Of a DNA stretch of 64,000 bases, positions 34,587-47,937 are shown piece by piece. This DNA is from Nitrosomonadales bacterium (GTDB lineage: Bacteria; Pseudomonadota; Gammaproteobacteria; Burkholderiales; Nitrosomonadaceae). Position numbers and translations under genes: made by a program. Under the pieces are notes generated by a model, which did not search any database, was not told the DNA's origin, and saw only the letters and a program-made list of their open reading frames with translations. Location: NCBI GenBank assembly GCA_009886095.1, contig VFJL01000002.1, forward strand, positions 1 to 64,000, in the 5' to 3' direction. The number at the start of each line of letters is the position of its first letter. Within the stretch, counting starts at the first letter, position 1.

Positions 34587-35237
34587 ATGAGAATGCTCTG
34601 GGCGATAGTAGCAATCGGCCTTGCCGGGTGCGCCAGCAGTCCCGTGCCGCCAGACTGGCAACTAAATGCGCATGGCGCGCTCAAGAACTCGATCACGGCT
34701 TATCTAGTGGGAAACTCCAGGCTTGCTGCTGTGGAATTTTCCCGCGTGCGTGCGGAGATTGCCAGCACCGGTCGCGTAGATTTGCTTGCGCGCGCCGAAC
34801 TGGTGCGCTGTGCGGCCCAGGTAGCCAGTCTCGAATTCAATAACTGCGAGTCATTTCAGGCACTGGCTAAAGATGCTGCCGCTGAGGAGCGCGCCTATGC
34901 CGAGTATCTGGCAGGACGCTGGACGGGGTTAAATGCGGCGCTGCTGCCCGCACAACATGGTGCAGTGGTTACTGGCGCGAGCGGGGCGCTTAATACCATT
35001 AAGGATCCGCTGTCGCGTCTGATCGCCGCTGGCGCGCTGTTGCAGAGGGGCCAGATGACACCTGACGCCATCGCCACTGCCATCCAGACTGCATCTGACC
35101 AGGGATGGCGCCGTCCGCTGCTCGCATGGCTGGGTGTTGCAGTCCGTCGAGCAGAGCAATTGGATGACAGAGAAGAGGTCTTACGCATTCAGCGGCGCAT
35201 TGACCTGATCTCAGGCCTTGGAGTATCCGTCCAATAA
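34587..35237 (+). CDS. Predicted lipoprotein
   Basis: MRMLWAIVAIGLAGCASSP lipobox; 7 bp downstream of the MCE gene. Confidence 0.75.
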   Translation: MRMLWAIVAIGLAGCASSPVPPDWQLNAHGALKNSITAYLVGNSRLAAVEFSRVRAEIASTGRVDLLARAELVRCAAQVASLEFNNCESFQALAKDAAAEERAYAEYLAGRWTGLNAALLPAQHGAVVTGASGALNTIKDPLSRLIAAGALLQRGQMTPDAIATAIQTASDQGWRRPLLAWLGVAVRRAEQLDDREEVLRIQRRIDLISGLGVSVQ

Positions 35238-35324
35238 ATCGGATCTCGTGTGCCCGTCACCGTTTCGAGATTCAAAACGGCCAGTGCGGCATTAACCAAT
35301 CTTAAGTCGTGGATAATCCCGGTA

Positions 35325-36653
35325 ATGAGAAAGAAAGTAAATAATTACATTTCCAGCATTGCCCCCAAGTTTTCCATAGAACTTCTGCAGGCGTTTCTTC
35401 CTACCTTGCTGTTGATTCTGATTGGCATGTTCCTGATCTACCAATATGTGGATCCCGCGCCACCCAAAAGGATTGTAATGTCCGTCGGGATGGAGGAAGG
35501 TAACTACAAAGCCTACGCCACGATTTACCAGGTACTCCTGAAAGAAAGCGGAATAAACCTTGAACTGCATGCGTCAAAAGGTGTTATTGACGATATCAGA
35601 GAATTGAAGAATCCCGATTCCAGTGTCGAGATGGCTTTCATACAAGATGGGGTCGCAAGCGCGGAGGGATCAGAAAATCTGGTATCACTGGGTAGCTTGT
35701 ATTACGAACCGGTTTGGATTTTTTGCCGCTGCAAAAATGAAATAACTCACCTGGCAGATTTGAAAGGTCGAAAGATAGCTGTCGGCAGGGATGGGAGTGG
35801 TACAAAATCCCTGGCAACGACCCTGTTAAATTCCAGTGGGGTTAATGCCGATAATGCCAAACTTGTTTCCATCGGCAGCCAAGCGGCGGCTGATGCGCTA
35901 CATAAGGGAGATATTGATGCAGCAATTTTTGTGGACACACCCGAGTCGGCATTAATCCGCGAGATCTCCAGAGACCCTTCTCTGCGCCTGGTGAGCCTGG
36001 ATCAAGCAGATGCCTATACCAGACAGTTCCCCTACCTGCATCACCTCATCTTGCCAGAAGGTTCTCTGAATATAGAGAACAATATTCCCGAGCGCGATGT
36101 GCATTTGCTTGCGCCCACCACAGTGCTGGTTGTTCGTAATGACGTACATCCAGCGCTTGTTTACCTGATGCTTAAAACAATCTCGAAGATACATGATGGC
36201 GCAGGGCTTTTAAATAAAAAACGTGAGTTTCCCGCCAACCTGGATTCTGACTTCCCTCTGAGCATACAGGCCGAGAATTTCTATCAAAACGGTCTGCCGT
36301 TTCTGGACAAGTATCTTCCGTTCTGGGCAGCCACTTTTGTCAACAGGATGCTGATTATCTTGATACCAATGTTGGCTTTACTCATTCCCCTGACAAAGGT
36401 TATTCCCGTAATTTATACCTGGCTGGTCAAGATGAAACTATTCAGGTACTACGGCGAACTGCGTTTTCTGGAAACCCAAATCCAGGCTAATACTGACAAA
36501 CAGGAATTTAAAAAATATCTGGATGAACTCGGCAATATTGAAGACAAGGTAAACCTGCTGCGATTGCCGGTCTCATTCTCTCAGCACTTATATGAATTGA
36601 GGGGGCATATTGAACTGGTACGGACCAAACTTGAACGATTGAGCAAGGACTGA
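35325..36653 (+). CDS. TAXI-type solute-binding protein with TM anchors
   Basis: KRIVMSVGMEEGNYKAYATIYQVLL...GRKIAVGRDGSGTKSLATTLL; N-terminal and C-terminal TM segments. Confidence 0.85.
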   Translation: MRKKVNNYISSIAPKFSIELLQAFLPTLLLILIGMFLIYQYVDPAPPKRIVMSVGMEEGNYKAYATIYQVLLKESGINLELHASKGVIDDIRELKNPDSSVEMAFIQDGVASAEGSENLVSLGSLYYEPVWIFCRCKNEITHLADLKGRKIAVGRDGSGTKSLATTLLNSSGVNADNAKLVSIGSQAAADALHKGDIDAAIFVDTPESALIREISRDPSLRLVSLDQADAYTRQFPYLHHLILPEGSLNIENNIPERDVHLLAPTTVLVVRNDVHPALVYLMLKTISKIHDGAGLLNKKREFPANLDSDFPLSIQAENFYQNGLPFLDKYLPFWAATFVNRMLIILIPMLALLIPLTKVIPVIYTWLVKMKLFRYYGELRFLETQIQANTDKQEFKKYLDELGNIEDKVNLLRLPVSFSQHLYELRGHIELVRTKLERLSKD

Positions 36654-36760
36654 TTCCAATCCCATTTCATCAGTGACACTTCAGTGATATCCTCACCCGC
36701 GCGCCCGTACTACTCACTCCCGAAAGAAGTCTCTCTTGGAGAATGCACTGTGGAACTGGC
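36653..36760. repeat. Family C dispersed repeat copy C2 (inverted)
   Basis: ATTCCAATCCCATTTCATCAGTGACACTTCAGTGATATCCTCACCCG is the reverse complement of the C1/C3 right end. Confidence 0.7.
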
Positions 36761-36773
36761 GTATTTGTTGCTG

Positions 36774-38192
36774 TCAGCCAATTTTCTTTTTAGGCGGAGC
36801 TTTAGCGACCCGAATTTTTTCAGCCGTAATCTGCTTAAGTATCAGCTTCTGGCCGATAGCCAGACGTTCGGTGCGACTGTTCCATAACCGAATCTGCGCT
36901 ACGCTGACACCATAACGCCTGGCGATGATGGAAAGCGTATCGTCTTTTTTGACGGCATAGACAAGACTGTTTTCGAGCATTCTTGTCTCAACAGGCTTGT
37001 TGCGCATGACGGAGATGTCCACGCCGTTACTACTTCCATTAAGCGGCACTAGTAAAGTCTGGCCCAGTGCAATCTTGCCATGCCGTGCAATACCGTTGAC
37101 TTCCTTCAACCGTGCCACGCTGATGTCATACTGTGCCGATATTTGCTCAGCAGTTTCTCCACCCTTTGCCTGATAGGCTTGCCATGAAACCAGCGGTTTA
37201 TCGTGATTTTCCAGGTTGGCCATAAAGGTTTCCACCTTATCCACCGGCAACAGTAAAGTACGCGAACCGTTGACATTAATGACGGGGCGATTGTGGGCGG
37301 GATTGAGTGCGTTAAACTCATCCACGGAAATATCCGCAAGATTCGCTGCCAGCTTTATATCTATATGCTGGGTGGTGGCAACCTGTTCAAAATAAGGCTG
37401 ATTAGGAATGGACTCAAGCATGATGCCAAAGACTGCCGGATTGGAGATGATATTTTTCATTGCGATCAATTTGGGGACATAGTTCTGGGTTTCAGGTGGC
37501 ATTCTGATGCTGCGGAAATCCATCGGCAATCCGCTGTTACGGTTCCTGGCGAGCGACCGCCCCACTGCGCCTTCACCCCAATTATACGAAGCCAGCACCA
37601 GCTCCCAATCGCCGAATATACGATGGAGGTTCTGCAAATAATCTAGTGCGGCGCTGGTGGCGGCGACAATGTCGCGCCGATCGTCGTGCCACCAGTTCTG
37701 TTGCAGGCCGTAATTCTTCCCGGTGGAAGGAATGAACTGCCAGATACCAGAGGCATGGCTGCGAGAATAGGCGGTGGGGTTAAAGGCACTTTCAATAATC
37801 GGTAGCAGTGCAATTTCGGTAGGCATGCCGCGGCGCTCCACCTCTTCGACGATGTGGAATAGGTAGCGCTTACTACGTTCGACAATGCGGCTCATATATT
37901 CTGGGCGACCAGCGTAGAAGTTTTCGCTACTACGCACCTCCTTGCTGTTCAATTCAGCCATGGCGAAGCCGTTGCGTATGCGTTCCCATAGATCGGTCGG
38001 TGGTGCGGATATGTCGACAGACGTTAAAACAAAACTTGCAGCGTTGGGGGCATCCTCGGCAACTATACTCGTTACTGTCGGTACAAGCCGAATAAGAGAT
38101 TGCTCGGCAGGTGCCGCTGCACTTGTCGTGGAATTTGTAATGGCAAGTGTTAAACCGATAATCAAGACAACTGCCGATTGTGGTATATGCAT
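36774..38192 (-). CDS. MltD-like lytic transglycosylase with LysM repeats
   Basis: ALLPIIESAFNPTAYSRSHASGIWQFIPSTGKNYGLQQNWWHDDRRD; C-terminal YAVKKDDTLSIIARRYGVSVAQIRLWN. Confidence 0.92.
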   Translation of the reverse strand: MHIPQSAVVLIIGLTLAITNSTTSAAAPAEQSLIRLVPTVTSIVAEDAPNAASFVLTSVDISAPPTDLWERIRNGFAMAELNSKEVRSSENFYAGRPEYMSRIVERSKRYLFHIVEEVERRGMPTEIALLPIIESAFNPTAYSRSHASGIWQFIPSTGKNYGLQQNWWHDDRRDIVAATSAALDYLQNLHRIFGDWELVLASYNWGEGAVGRSLARNRNSGLPMDFRSIRMPPETQNYVPKLIAMKNIISNPAVFGIMLESIPNQPYFEQVATTQHIDIKLAANLADISVDEFNALNPAHNRPVINVNGSRTLLLPVDKVETFMANLENHDKPLVSWQAYQAKGGETAEQISAQYDISVARLKEVNGIARHGKIALGQTLLVPLNGSSNGVDISVMRNKPVETRMLENSLVYAVKKDDTLSIIARRYGVSVAQIRLWNSRTERLAIGQKLILKQITAEKIRVAKAPPKKKIG

Positions 38193-38366
38193 GGTGTTAA
38201 TCGTTATTGGTTCCGAGATTTAAAAATTCGAGATTCCGAATAAACCCATCTCAGGCTTATTTGCCAACCTCGTTCGTCAATTGGCGTCATAAAAACCCGG
38301 CTGATAGTAGCCAACCACATCCGGTTTCGCAAGGATTTTCTGCGGTGTTTGTCGAGTCCGGCAAAC

Positions 38367-38786
38367 TCACTCACGAATATTGGACTGCCCCTCAAATCTC
38401 CCCAATTCCACCACTGTTAACGGCTTCCATCCCGCTTTGCGATGTTCTGCGACGACATTAGTGAAAATACCGCCGCGCACATAGAATTTGGCAGTAAGGC
38501 GCAAATATCTCGGTTTCAGGGCGGCAGCCAAGTCATCGAGAATGCGATTGGTGACGGCTTCGTGGAACGCGCCTTCGTCGCGGTAAGACCATATATATAG
38601 TTTCAGGCTTTTAAGCTCGATACATTTTTTGTCAGGGATGTAATCAAGAATCAGGGTAGCAAAATCCGGTTGCCCAGTTTTCGGACACAGGCAGGTAAAC
38701 TCCGGAATTTCCATGTGAATATGGTAATCCCGCGCCGGAGCCGGGTTAGGGAAGGTTTCCAATTTTTTCGCAGGGTGGCTAGGCAT
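38367..38786 (-). CDS. queF: NADPH-dependent 7-cyano-7-deazaguanine reductase
   Basis: [58 protein letters not shown]. Confidence 0.96.
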   Translation of the reverse strand: MPSHPAKKLETFPNPAPARDYHIHMEIPEFTCLCPKTGQPDFATLILDYIPDKKCIELKSLKLYIWSYRDEGAFHEAVTNRILDDLAAALKPRYLRLTAKFYVRGGIFTNVVAEHRKAGWKPLTVVELGRFEGQSNIRE

Positions 38787-38888
38787 TCTCTTATCTCGGT
38801 CAAATCGGTTAGAATGATCTGCCCTCCATAGATATTTTTTAGGGCAGCTTTTTGTTCTGCCCGATTATAACTGGTTGCAAACAATAAA

Positions 38889-41800
38889 TTGCGTCTCTCC
38901 CACATCAAACTTGCCGGTTTCAAATCCTTCGTTGATCCTACCAACATTTCTGTTCCCGGTGATCTGGTAGGGGTTGTCGGTCCCAACGGTTGCGGCAAAT
39001 CCAATGTAATCGATGCGGTGCGCTGGGTGTTGGGCGAATCGAGAGCATCCGCGCTGCGCGGCGAATCCATGCAGGACGTTATTTTCAACGGCTCCGCCAA
39101 TCGCAAGCCAGTCGGACGCGCCAGTGTTGAGCTGATATTTGACAACAGTCTGGGCAAAGCGGCGGGGCAGTGGTCGAGCTATGCAGAAATATCCATCAAA
39201 CGGATATTGTTGCGGGATGGCGAATCAACCTATTACATTAATAATATCCACGTACGCCGTCGCGACATTGCCGATATCTTTCTCGGTACCGGTATCGGTG
39301 GGCGTGGCTACGCCATTATCGAGCAGGGAATGATTTCCCGCATTATTGAAGCCAAGCCGGAGGAGTTGCGTGCGTTTCTGGAGGAGGCTGCGGGAATTTC
39401 AAAATACCGTGAACGTCGCCGTGAAACAGAATTACGTCTGGCTGATACTCGTGAAAACCTGTTGCGGGTGGACGACATCTGCCAGGAACTGGGAAAGCAG
39501 TTGCAACACCTTGAGGAGCAGGCCAAGGTAGCCATCCAGTTCAAGGATAGGCAAAACCAGTTGCACACTGCGCAGAATCTTTTGTGGCTGGCACGCAAGC
39601 AGGAAGCAGCAATACAGCGTATCCGTGCAGAAAAAGAAATTCAACGGCTGGAAACAGAGCTGGAAGCCGAAACCGCATGTCTGCGCGATGCGGAAAAACG
39701 TCTGGAAGAAAAACGCATTCAGCATTATGCCGCCGGTGACGGCCTGCATCAGGCACAGGGTGAGCTTTACGCTACTAACGCGGAAGTGGCGCGGATCGAA
39801 CAGCAAATACAACATTTGCGCGAGAACCGCCAGCGCATGGAGCTGCAAATCACAGCGGCGAAGAGTCAACTGGAGCATCACGAAAAGCAAGCGGAAAATG
39901 CTGTCGATAGCTCGAACCGCTGGCGCAGCGAACTTGAGCTGGCACAGCTGACTCATGAAGCCAGCAAACAAAAAGCTGCCATGGAAAGTGAAAAATTACC
40001 GCTGGCAGAATCCGTTTTCCGCTCGTGCCAGGAAAAACTGGGGGAAATACAGCGCGGCTTGCTACTGGTCGAGCAGGCCGGGCAACTGGAAGAGAGCCAT
40101 CGTACCCATGCTGAGAAAACCTTACAACAACTGGAATCGCGTCGCGAACGGCTGCTGGATGAACAGGGTAAGTTGCCACAACCCGATGATGAGGGGCTAT
40201 CTCGTTTGCGACGCGAGACGGAAGGCATCGCAGCGGACTTGAAACAAAAGCAGGAAGTGCTCACGCAAACGGTAGAGCGCCTGCCCAGTGCGGAAGAAAT
40301 AAAACGCAAGCTCACGCGCAAAGCGCAAGTGCTGGAGCAACAGATTACCCAGGCAGAGGCGCGGTGCAACGCTCTGCAACGCTTACAGCATCGGCTCGAA
40401 GGCAACGAAAGGTTAAGCGCATGGCTTACCAAGTATCAGCTGGATGTGTCGCCACGTTTGTGGCAAAGCATCCAGATTGAGAAAGGTTGGGAAGATGCAC
40501 TGGAAGCGGTATTGCGTGAGCGTCTGAACAGCGCACAACTTGAGCGGCTGGAAACAGCACAGAACTGGGCAAGCGACTCGCCCCCAGGGAAATGGTCGCT
40601 GTTTGAAGCAGTGATGCCTCCGGCACCAACCGAAGCAACCGGACAAACTGAAGATAGGCTGCGTGGCAAGGAAGGCTGGACGCCCCTCCAGGGATATCTG
40701 ACTTGTGATAACAGCGGAATAAAAGCTGTGTTGAACGAATGGTTGAGTGGGATATTTGTGGTTGAGGGTATGCAGGATGGCCTCTTGCAACGGACAAAAC
40801 TGGCTTACGGCGAGATGCTGGTGACGCGTGAGGGCCATGTCATTACCCGCCACAGCCTGACTTACTATGCGCCTGACTCGCAATTGCACGGGGTGCTGGC
40901 GCGGCAGCGGGAGATAGCCCAGATCAAAATCGAAGTGGATGCGCTAAGGGGTGGTCTCGCCATAGAAAAATCCGCACTGGCAGTAGCTGAAGAAGCCTAC
41001 CGCGAACTGGAAGTGTCGATCTCGCGTTTACGTCATGATAGTGAGCAGCTCCAGCAACAGCATCATGATTTACAGATACAGGTGCTGAAGCTCACCCAAC
41101 TGGCCGAGCGTGCCAGCCAGCGCCGTAGCCAGATTGAGCTTGAACTGACAGAAATTGCACAGCAGACAGCGGTGGAAGTTTCCCAGAAACAGGATGCTGA
41201 AATAAAGCTGGCAGAATATCGAATTCAAATTGAGGCTCTACGGGAGCAGGTGCAACAGGAAAAGCATGCCAGAGAAGCAGCGGAGCAGTCGCTCAATACT
41301 CAGCGTCAACTTGCGCAGAATGCGGCAAGAGAAATGCAGGAAGCTGCCTTCTATGAAAAAACCTGCCAGAACAAAATCATTGAGATAGAGAATTCCATCC
41401 ACACCATCAATGAGAATATTGCCGGACTCAGAAACAACCTGGAGAAATTATTGACCGAGCAAGGCGGTTTTGATGAAGCCCCGTTGAGTAGTCAACTACA
41501 GGAATGGCTGGCGCTGCGTGAGCGGCGTGAATCGGCGCTGGCAACAGCGCGCAATGCTCTGGAGGGTGCGGCTAATGAGTTGCGGGAAATAGAGCAGGAG
41601 CGCATGACTTCCGAACAAAAACTGTACCCGCTACGAGAATTCATCAATCAGGCGCGCCTTAAGGAACAGGAGGCGCGCATTACCGAGAATCAATTTGGCG
41701 AACAGTTAACGGAGGCAAAAGCCAACGAGGAGGAATTGCTGTCAGCTCTGGGCAGAATGCGGCCTGCCGCATTGCAGGCTGAGATCAATCGCCTGAATAC

Positions 41801-42440
41801 TGAAATTGCTGCCTTGGGCGCTGTTAATCTCGCTGCGCTGGAGGAACTGCAGGCCTCCCAAGAGCGCAAGACTTATCTTGATGCACAATTACAGGATTTG
41901 AGGGAAGCGGTGGAAACCCTGGAAAGCGCCATCCGCCGGATAGATCGCGAAACCCGTGAGCGTCTGCTGGAAACTTTTGACAAGGTCAACAGCCATCTGA
42001 GTGAAATGTTTCCTATTATATTTGGTGGCGGACAGGCTAAACTAATATTAAGCGGCGAGGAGATTCTTGACTCCGGTGTACAAATCATCGCACAACCACC
42101 GGGCAAGAAGAATAGTTCCATTCATTTGCTGTCCGGTGGCGAGAAAGCACTGACTGCGCTGGCACTGGTGTTTTCGCTGTTCCAGCTTAATCCCGCACCG
42201 TTCTGCCTGCTGGATGAGGTAGATGCTCCACTGGACGATAGCAACACTGAACGTTTCTGTGATCTAGTGAAAAAAATGTCACGTCAAACTCAGTTCCTTT
42301 TCATCAGCCATAATAAAATTACTATGGAAATGGCGCAGCAGCTGATTGGTGTCACCATGCAAGAACAGGGCGTTTCACGCGTAGTCGCGGTGGATATCGA
42401 AGAAGCTATCAAACTGAGCGATATGGCGGCGGTGGCGTAA
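38889..42440 (+). CDS. smc: Chromosome segregation protein SMC (TTG start)
   Basis: MRLSHIKLAGFKSFVDPT; GPNGCGKSNVIDAVRWVLGE; HLLSGGEKALTALALVFSLF; CLLDEVDAPLDD. Confidence 0.97.
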   Translation: MRLSHIKLAGFKSFVDPTNISVPGDLVGVVGPNGCGKSNVIDAVRWVLGESRASALRGESMQDVIFNGSANRKPVGRASVELIFDNSLGKAAGQWSSYAEISIKRILLRDGESTYYINNIHVRRRDIADIFLGTGIGGRGYAIIEQGMISRIIEAKPEELRAFLEEAAGISKYRERRRETELRLADTRENLLRVDDICQELGKQLQHLEEQAKVAIQFKDRQNQLHTAQNLLWLARKQEAAIQRIRAEKEIQRLETELEAETACLRDAEKRLEEKRIQHYAAGDGLHQAQGELYATNAEVARIEQQIQHLRENRQRMELQITAAKSQLEHHEKQAENAVDSSNRWRSELELAQLTHEASKQKAAMESEKLPLAESVFRSCQEKLGEIQRGLLLVEQAGQLEESHRTHAEKTLQQLESRRERLLDEQGKLPQPDDEGLSRLRRETEGIAADLKQKQEVLTQTVERLPSAEEIKRKLTRKAQVLEQQITQAEARCNALQRLQHRLEGNERLSAWLTKYQLDVSPRLWQSIQIEKGWEDALEAVLRERLNSAQLERLETAQNWASDSPPGKWSLFEAVMPPAPTEATGQTEDRLRGKEGWTPLQGYLTCDNSGIKAVLNEWLSGIFVVEGMQDGLLQRTKLAYGEMLVTREGHVITRHSLTYYAPDSQLHGVLARQREIAQIKIEVDALRGGLAIEKSALAVAEEAYRELEVSISRLRHDSEQLQQQHHDLQIQVLKLTQLAERASQRRSQIELELTEIAQQTAVEVSQKQDAEIKLAEYRIQIEALREQVQQEKHAREAAEQSLNTQRQLAQNAAREMQEAAFYEKTCQNKIIEIENSIHTINENIAGLRNNLEKLLTEQGGFDEAPLSSQLQEWLALRERRESALATARNALEGAANELREIEQERMTSEQKLYPLREFINQARLKEQEARITENQFGEQLTEAKANEEELLSALGRMRPAALQAEINRLNTEIAALGAVNLAALEELQASQERKTYLDAQLQDLREAVETLESAIRRIDRETRERLLETFDKVNSHLSEMFPIIFGGGQAKLILSGEEILDSGVQIIAQPPGKKNSSIHLLSGGEKALTALALVFSLFQLNPAPFCLLDEVDAPLDDSNTERFCDLVKKMSRQTQFLFISHNKITMEMAQQLIGVTMQEQGVSRVVAVDIEEAIKLSDMAAVA

Positions 42441-43600
42441 TGGACGTGATGAATATGAGTGATTTGCAGATCAGCCTGATTGTCATTGGCGGCATCGTGG
42501 TTGCGAGTGTTATTCTGCTCAACTGGCTGCAGCAGCGACGCTACCAGCGCAGTGCGGAAGAGGCGTTTGAGCGCAGACATGAAGATGTGCTGCTCAGAGT
42601 AGATGAAACTATTGCAGAGGGTGGACAGGTCGAGTCGCAGCCAGGCAGGGGGTCGCCGCAGGAATTTCAGGCGAAGCTGAGTATAGAGCCAATTGATCCG
42701 ATGGAAATTTCCTCGCCAGATTTCGCGTCCAGAGTTATAACACCTGTACTGATGGAACAGAAAGCGCTTGAAATTGATAACGCCAGTGCTGTGGATTATA
42801 TAGTGAACATCCGGGCGGAAGCATTGATTGCTGCCTCAGATTTAACCGAGGTATTGCGACGGAAATTCGATTTTGGCAAACCGGTGCAGTGGCTCGGGCA
42901 GCGAGATGTGGGCGCATTCTGGGAAGAAATCACCGTAGAAGCCAATGACGGCAGGGGTGGCTATACCGGCTTAAAGGGCTGCCTGCAGTTGGTCGATCGC
43001 TCTGGCCCAGTAAGCGAAGTGAGTCTGTCCGAGTTTTGTGACATGGTGAAAAATTTTACGGCACATGTGCATGCAGTTGCCGATTTTCCTGATATTCGGC
43101 AAGCCTATGCACAGGCAGTGTTGCTTGACCAGTTTTGTGCGGAAGTGGATGTGATGGTAGGCATCAATATTATCAGCAAGGATGGTGGCGCATTCACCGG
43201 AACCAAGATCCGTGCCCTGGCTGAAGCATCCGGACTCAAGCTGGAGACGGGGGGTGCATTTAGCTACCGTGATGAAAATGGCGCTATTCTGTTTTCGCTC
43301 AACAACTATGAATCCTCGCCATTTCTACCTGACAACATAAGAACACTCGCCACTCATGGCGTTACTTTTCTGCTTGATGTACCCAGAGTGGAGAATGGTG
43401 AGAAGGTGTTCGATCAGGTAGTCCATCTCGCCGGAATTTTCTCTACCACGCTGGGCGGTATGCTGGCAGATGACAACCGTGTTTCCCTGACCGATAGCGG
43501 CATCACTAAAATCAAGCAACATTTGGGTAGCATTCAAGCCATGATGAAAGCGCGCAATCTCCCTGCTGGCGGAGAGATTGCGTTAAGGCTGTTTGCGTGA
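42440..43600 (+). CDS. zipA: Cell division protein ZipA-like
   Basis: N-terminal TM followed by a C-terminal ZipA-type domain (FCDMVKNFTAHVHAVAD...FLLDVPRVENGEKVFDQVVHLAGIFSTTLGG), between smc and ligA. Confidence 0.82.
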   Translation: MDVMNMSDLQISLIVIGGIVVASVILLNWLQQRRYQRSAEEAFERRHEDVLLRVDETIAEGGQVESQPGRGSPQEFQAKLSIEPIDPMEISSPDFASRVITPVLMEQKALEIDNASAVDYIVNIRAEALIAASDLTEVLRRKFDFGKPVQWLGQRDVGAFWEEITVEANDGRGGYTGLKGCLQLVDRSGPVSEVSLSEFCDMVKNFTAHVHAVADFPDIRQAYAQAVLLDQFCAEVDVMVGINIISKDGGAFTGTKIRALAEASGLKLETGGAFSYRDENGAILFSLNNYESSPFLPDNIRTLATHGVTFLLDVPRVENGEKVFDQVVHLAGIFSTTLGGMLADDNRVSLTDSGITKIKQHLGSIQAMMKARNLPAGGEIALRLFA

Positions 43601-45652
<2,052 letters not shown>

Positions 45653-45664
45653 CCGAGTAAATTT

Positions 45665-46558
45665 ATGCCAAAAATAACCAAAGCCGTTTTTCCCGTAGCG
45701 GGCATGGGCACCCGCTTTCTGCCTGCCACCAAGGCCAGTCCCAAGGAAATGCTGCCAATCGTAGACAAGCCTTTGATTCAATACGCGGTGGAAGAAGCCA
45801 CTGCGGCGGGCATCACCGAAATGATTTTTATCACCGGGCGCAACAAGCGTTCTATTGAAGACCATTTTGACAAAGCCTATGAAATGGAAGCGGAATTGGA
45901 AGCGCGTGGTAGAAACGATACTCTGAAAGTACTGCGCAGCATTGTGCCGAAAAATATGTCCTGTATTTATATCCGGCAACCGGAATCCCTGGGGCTGGGT
46001 CACGCCGTATTATGTGCGCGGCCTGCGGTGGGTAACGCGCCGTTCGCAGTGCTGCTGGCGGATGATCTGATAGACGGCGATGATCCATGTATCCGGCAAA
46101 TGGCCCAACTGTATGAGGAAAACCGCTGCTCGATACTGGGCGTACAAAATATTGAGTTGAGAGATACGATGAATTATGGCATCGTAAAATACGAACCGGG
46201 AGAAAATGGACTGCACCAAATCACCGGCATTGTGGAAAAACCAAAACCAGAAAATGCACCCTCAACGTTGGGGGTGGTCGGGCGCTACATTCTCACCCCA
46301 AAAATTTTTTCGCATCTGGAGAAAGTTAAACCTGGTGCCGGTGGAGAAATCCAGCTTACCGATGGCATCGCCTCACTATTGCAGGAAGAACGAGTGCTGG
46401 CCTACGAGTTTTTCGGAATTCGTTACGATTGTGGAACCAAGCTCGGCTACCTCAAGGCCACCATTGCGCTGGCGCTTAAGCATCCTGAAGTGAGGGAAGA
46501 GTTTGCCGCCCATCTTGCACAAAACTGCCATATTCGTCGTGATATTCCTGCCAGTTAA
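45665..46558 (+). CDS. galU: UTP-glucose-1-phosphate uridylyltransferase
   Basis: [40 protein letters not shown]. Confidence 0.96.
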   Translation: MPKITKAVFPVAGMGTRFLPATKASPKEMLPIVDKPLIQYAVEEATAAGITEMIFITGRNKRSIEDHFDKAYEMEAELEARGRNDTLKVLRSIVPKNMSCIYIRQPESLGLGHAVLCARPAVGNAPFAVLLADDLIDGDDPCIRQMAQLYEENRCSILGVQNIELRDTMNYGIVKYEPGENGLHQITGIVEKPKPENAPSTLGVVGRYILTPKIFSHLEKVKPGAGGEIQLTDGIASLLQEERVLAYEFFGIRYDCGTKLGYLKATIALALKHPEVREEFAAHLAQNCHIRRDIPAS

Positions 46559-46608
46559 TGGCACATTAGAATCACATTCTTAGGTAAAATCCAACACTGC
46601 TGGTACTG

Positions 46609-47154
46609 ATGCTCTCTTCCGATGAAGCGAAACGGCTACTTGATACGGCAGAGCTGATTTGCTCTGCTGATATCGTATCTGATGCCGTCAGATGTATGGC
46701 AGCGGATATCACTGCAGCATTATCGGATCGGTATCCCTTGGTGCTGAGCGTGATGGGTGGCGCAGTGGTATTTACCGGACAACTGCTGCCGCTACTGAGA
46801 TTCCCGTTGGATTTCGATTATATTCACGCTTCCCGTTACCATAACGAAATTAACGGCGGCCAGATTGACTGGAAAGTGGTGCCCAAGGAAAATATACAGG
46901 GCCGGGTGGTACTGGTATTGGATGACATTCTCGACGAAGGTGTTACCTTGGCCGCGATCCGTGAACGGGTTATCGGAAATGGTGCGGCAGCCTTTTACAG
47001 CGCAGTTCTTGCCGACAAAGACATTGGCCGTTCCAAGCCTATCAGTGCGGATTTTATTGGTGTTGCACTACCGAATCGCTATGTGTTTGGCTTTGGTATG
47101 GATGTGCATGGTGCATGGCGGAACTTGCCTGCAATTTATGCAATGAAAGATTGA
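46609..47154 (+). CDS. hpt: Hypoxanthine-guanine phosphoribosyltransferase
   Basis: GRVVLVLDDILDEGVTLAAIRERV PRPP loop; MGGAVVFTGQLLPLLRFPLDFDYIHASRY. Confidence 0.9.
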   Translation: MLSSDEAKRLLDTAELICSADIVSDAVRCMAADITAALSDRYPLVLSVMGGAVVFTGQLLPLLRFPLDFDYIHASRYHNEINGGQIDWKVVPKENIQGRVVLVLDDILDEGVTLAAIRERVIGNGAAAFYSAVLADKDIGRSKPISADFIGVALPNRYVFGFGMDVHGAWRNLPAIYAMKD

Positions 47155-47190
47155 ATCCGGTTTTTTTGATACATCTGATTTCTGAAAAGT

Positions 47191-47937
47191 ATGATTGCAA
47201 TCATTGGTGGTAACGGCATGACCCAGCTTGCCTGCCTTGAAATATCGCATCGGCAGATTATAAGAACACCCTATGGTGAGCCGTCCGGGCCGCTGACTTT
47301 CGGCAGAATCAACAACCATGAGATCGTATTTCTGGCACGCCATGGTTACGGTCACACCATCCCACCGCATGCGGTGAACTATCGCGCCAACCTGTGGGCG
47401 CTGCAATCACTCAAACCGGCACGGGTGATATCGGTTGCATCAGTGGGCGGCATTCGTGCCGATTTTACGCCCGGCACGATCGCGGTTCCTGACCAGATTA
47501 TTGATTACACTCATGACCGAAAGTTTACCTATTTCGATGGTACTGACAAAGCGGTTACCCATATTGACTTTACCGAACCTTACTGCCAGATCACGCGTGA
47601 ACGCCTGCTGGAAGCAGCAAAGCAGGCAAACGAGAAAATAATCGATGGCGGCATCTACGCAGCCACTCAGGGGCCGCGCCTCGAAAGCGCTGCTGAAATA
47701 AACCGGCTGGAACGGGATGGTGCCGATATGGTAGGTATGACCGGCATGCCGGAAGCGGCATTGGCGAAGGAACTTGGGTTGTGCTACGCGACCCTCGCGG
47801 TAGTAGCCAATTATGCGGCTGGACGGGGGACAAGTGCTCATGCCATTCGTCTGGAAGAGGTGCATACCATTCTGGAAAAAGCGATGGTCAGTGTTAGAAA
47901 TATTCTTGAACAGCTGGTGGAACTCGATGGCGATTAG
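47191..47937 (+). CDS. mtnP: S-methyl-5'-thioinosine/thioadenosine phosphorylase family
   Basis: [67 protein letters not shown]. Confidence 0.9.
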   Translation: MIAIIGGNGMTQLACLEISHRQIIRTPYGEPSGPLTFGRINNHEIVFLARHGYGHTIPPHAVNYRANLWALQSLKPARVISVASVGGIRADFTPGTIAVPDQIIDYTHDRKFTYFDGTDKAVTHIDFTEPYCQITRERLLEAAKQANEKIIDGGIYAATQGPRLESAAEINRLERDGADMVGMTGMPEAALAKELGLCYATLAVVANYAAGRGTSAHAIRLEEVHTILEKAMVSVRNILEQLVELDGD

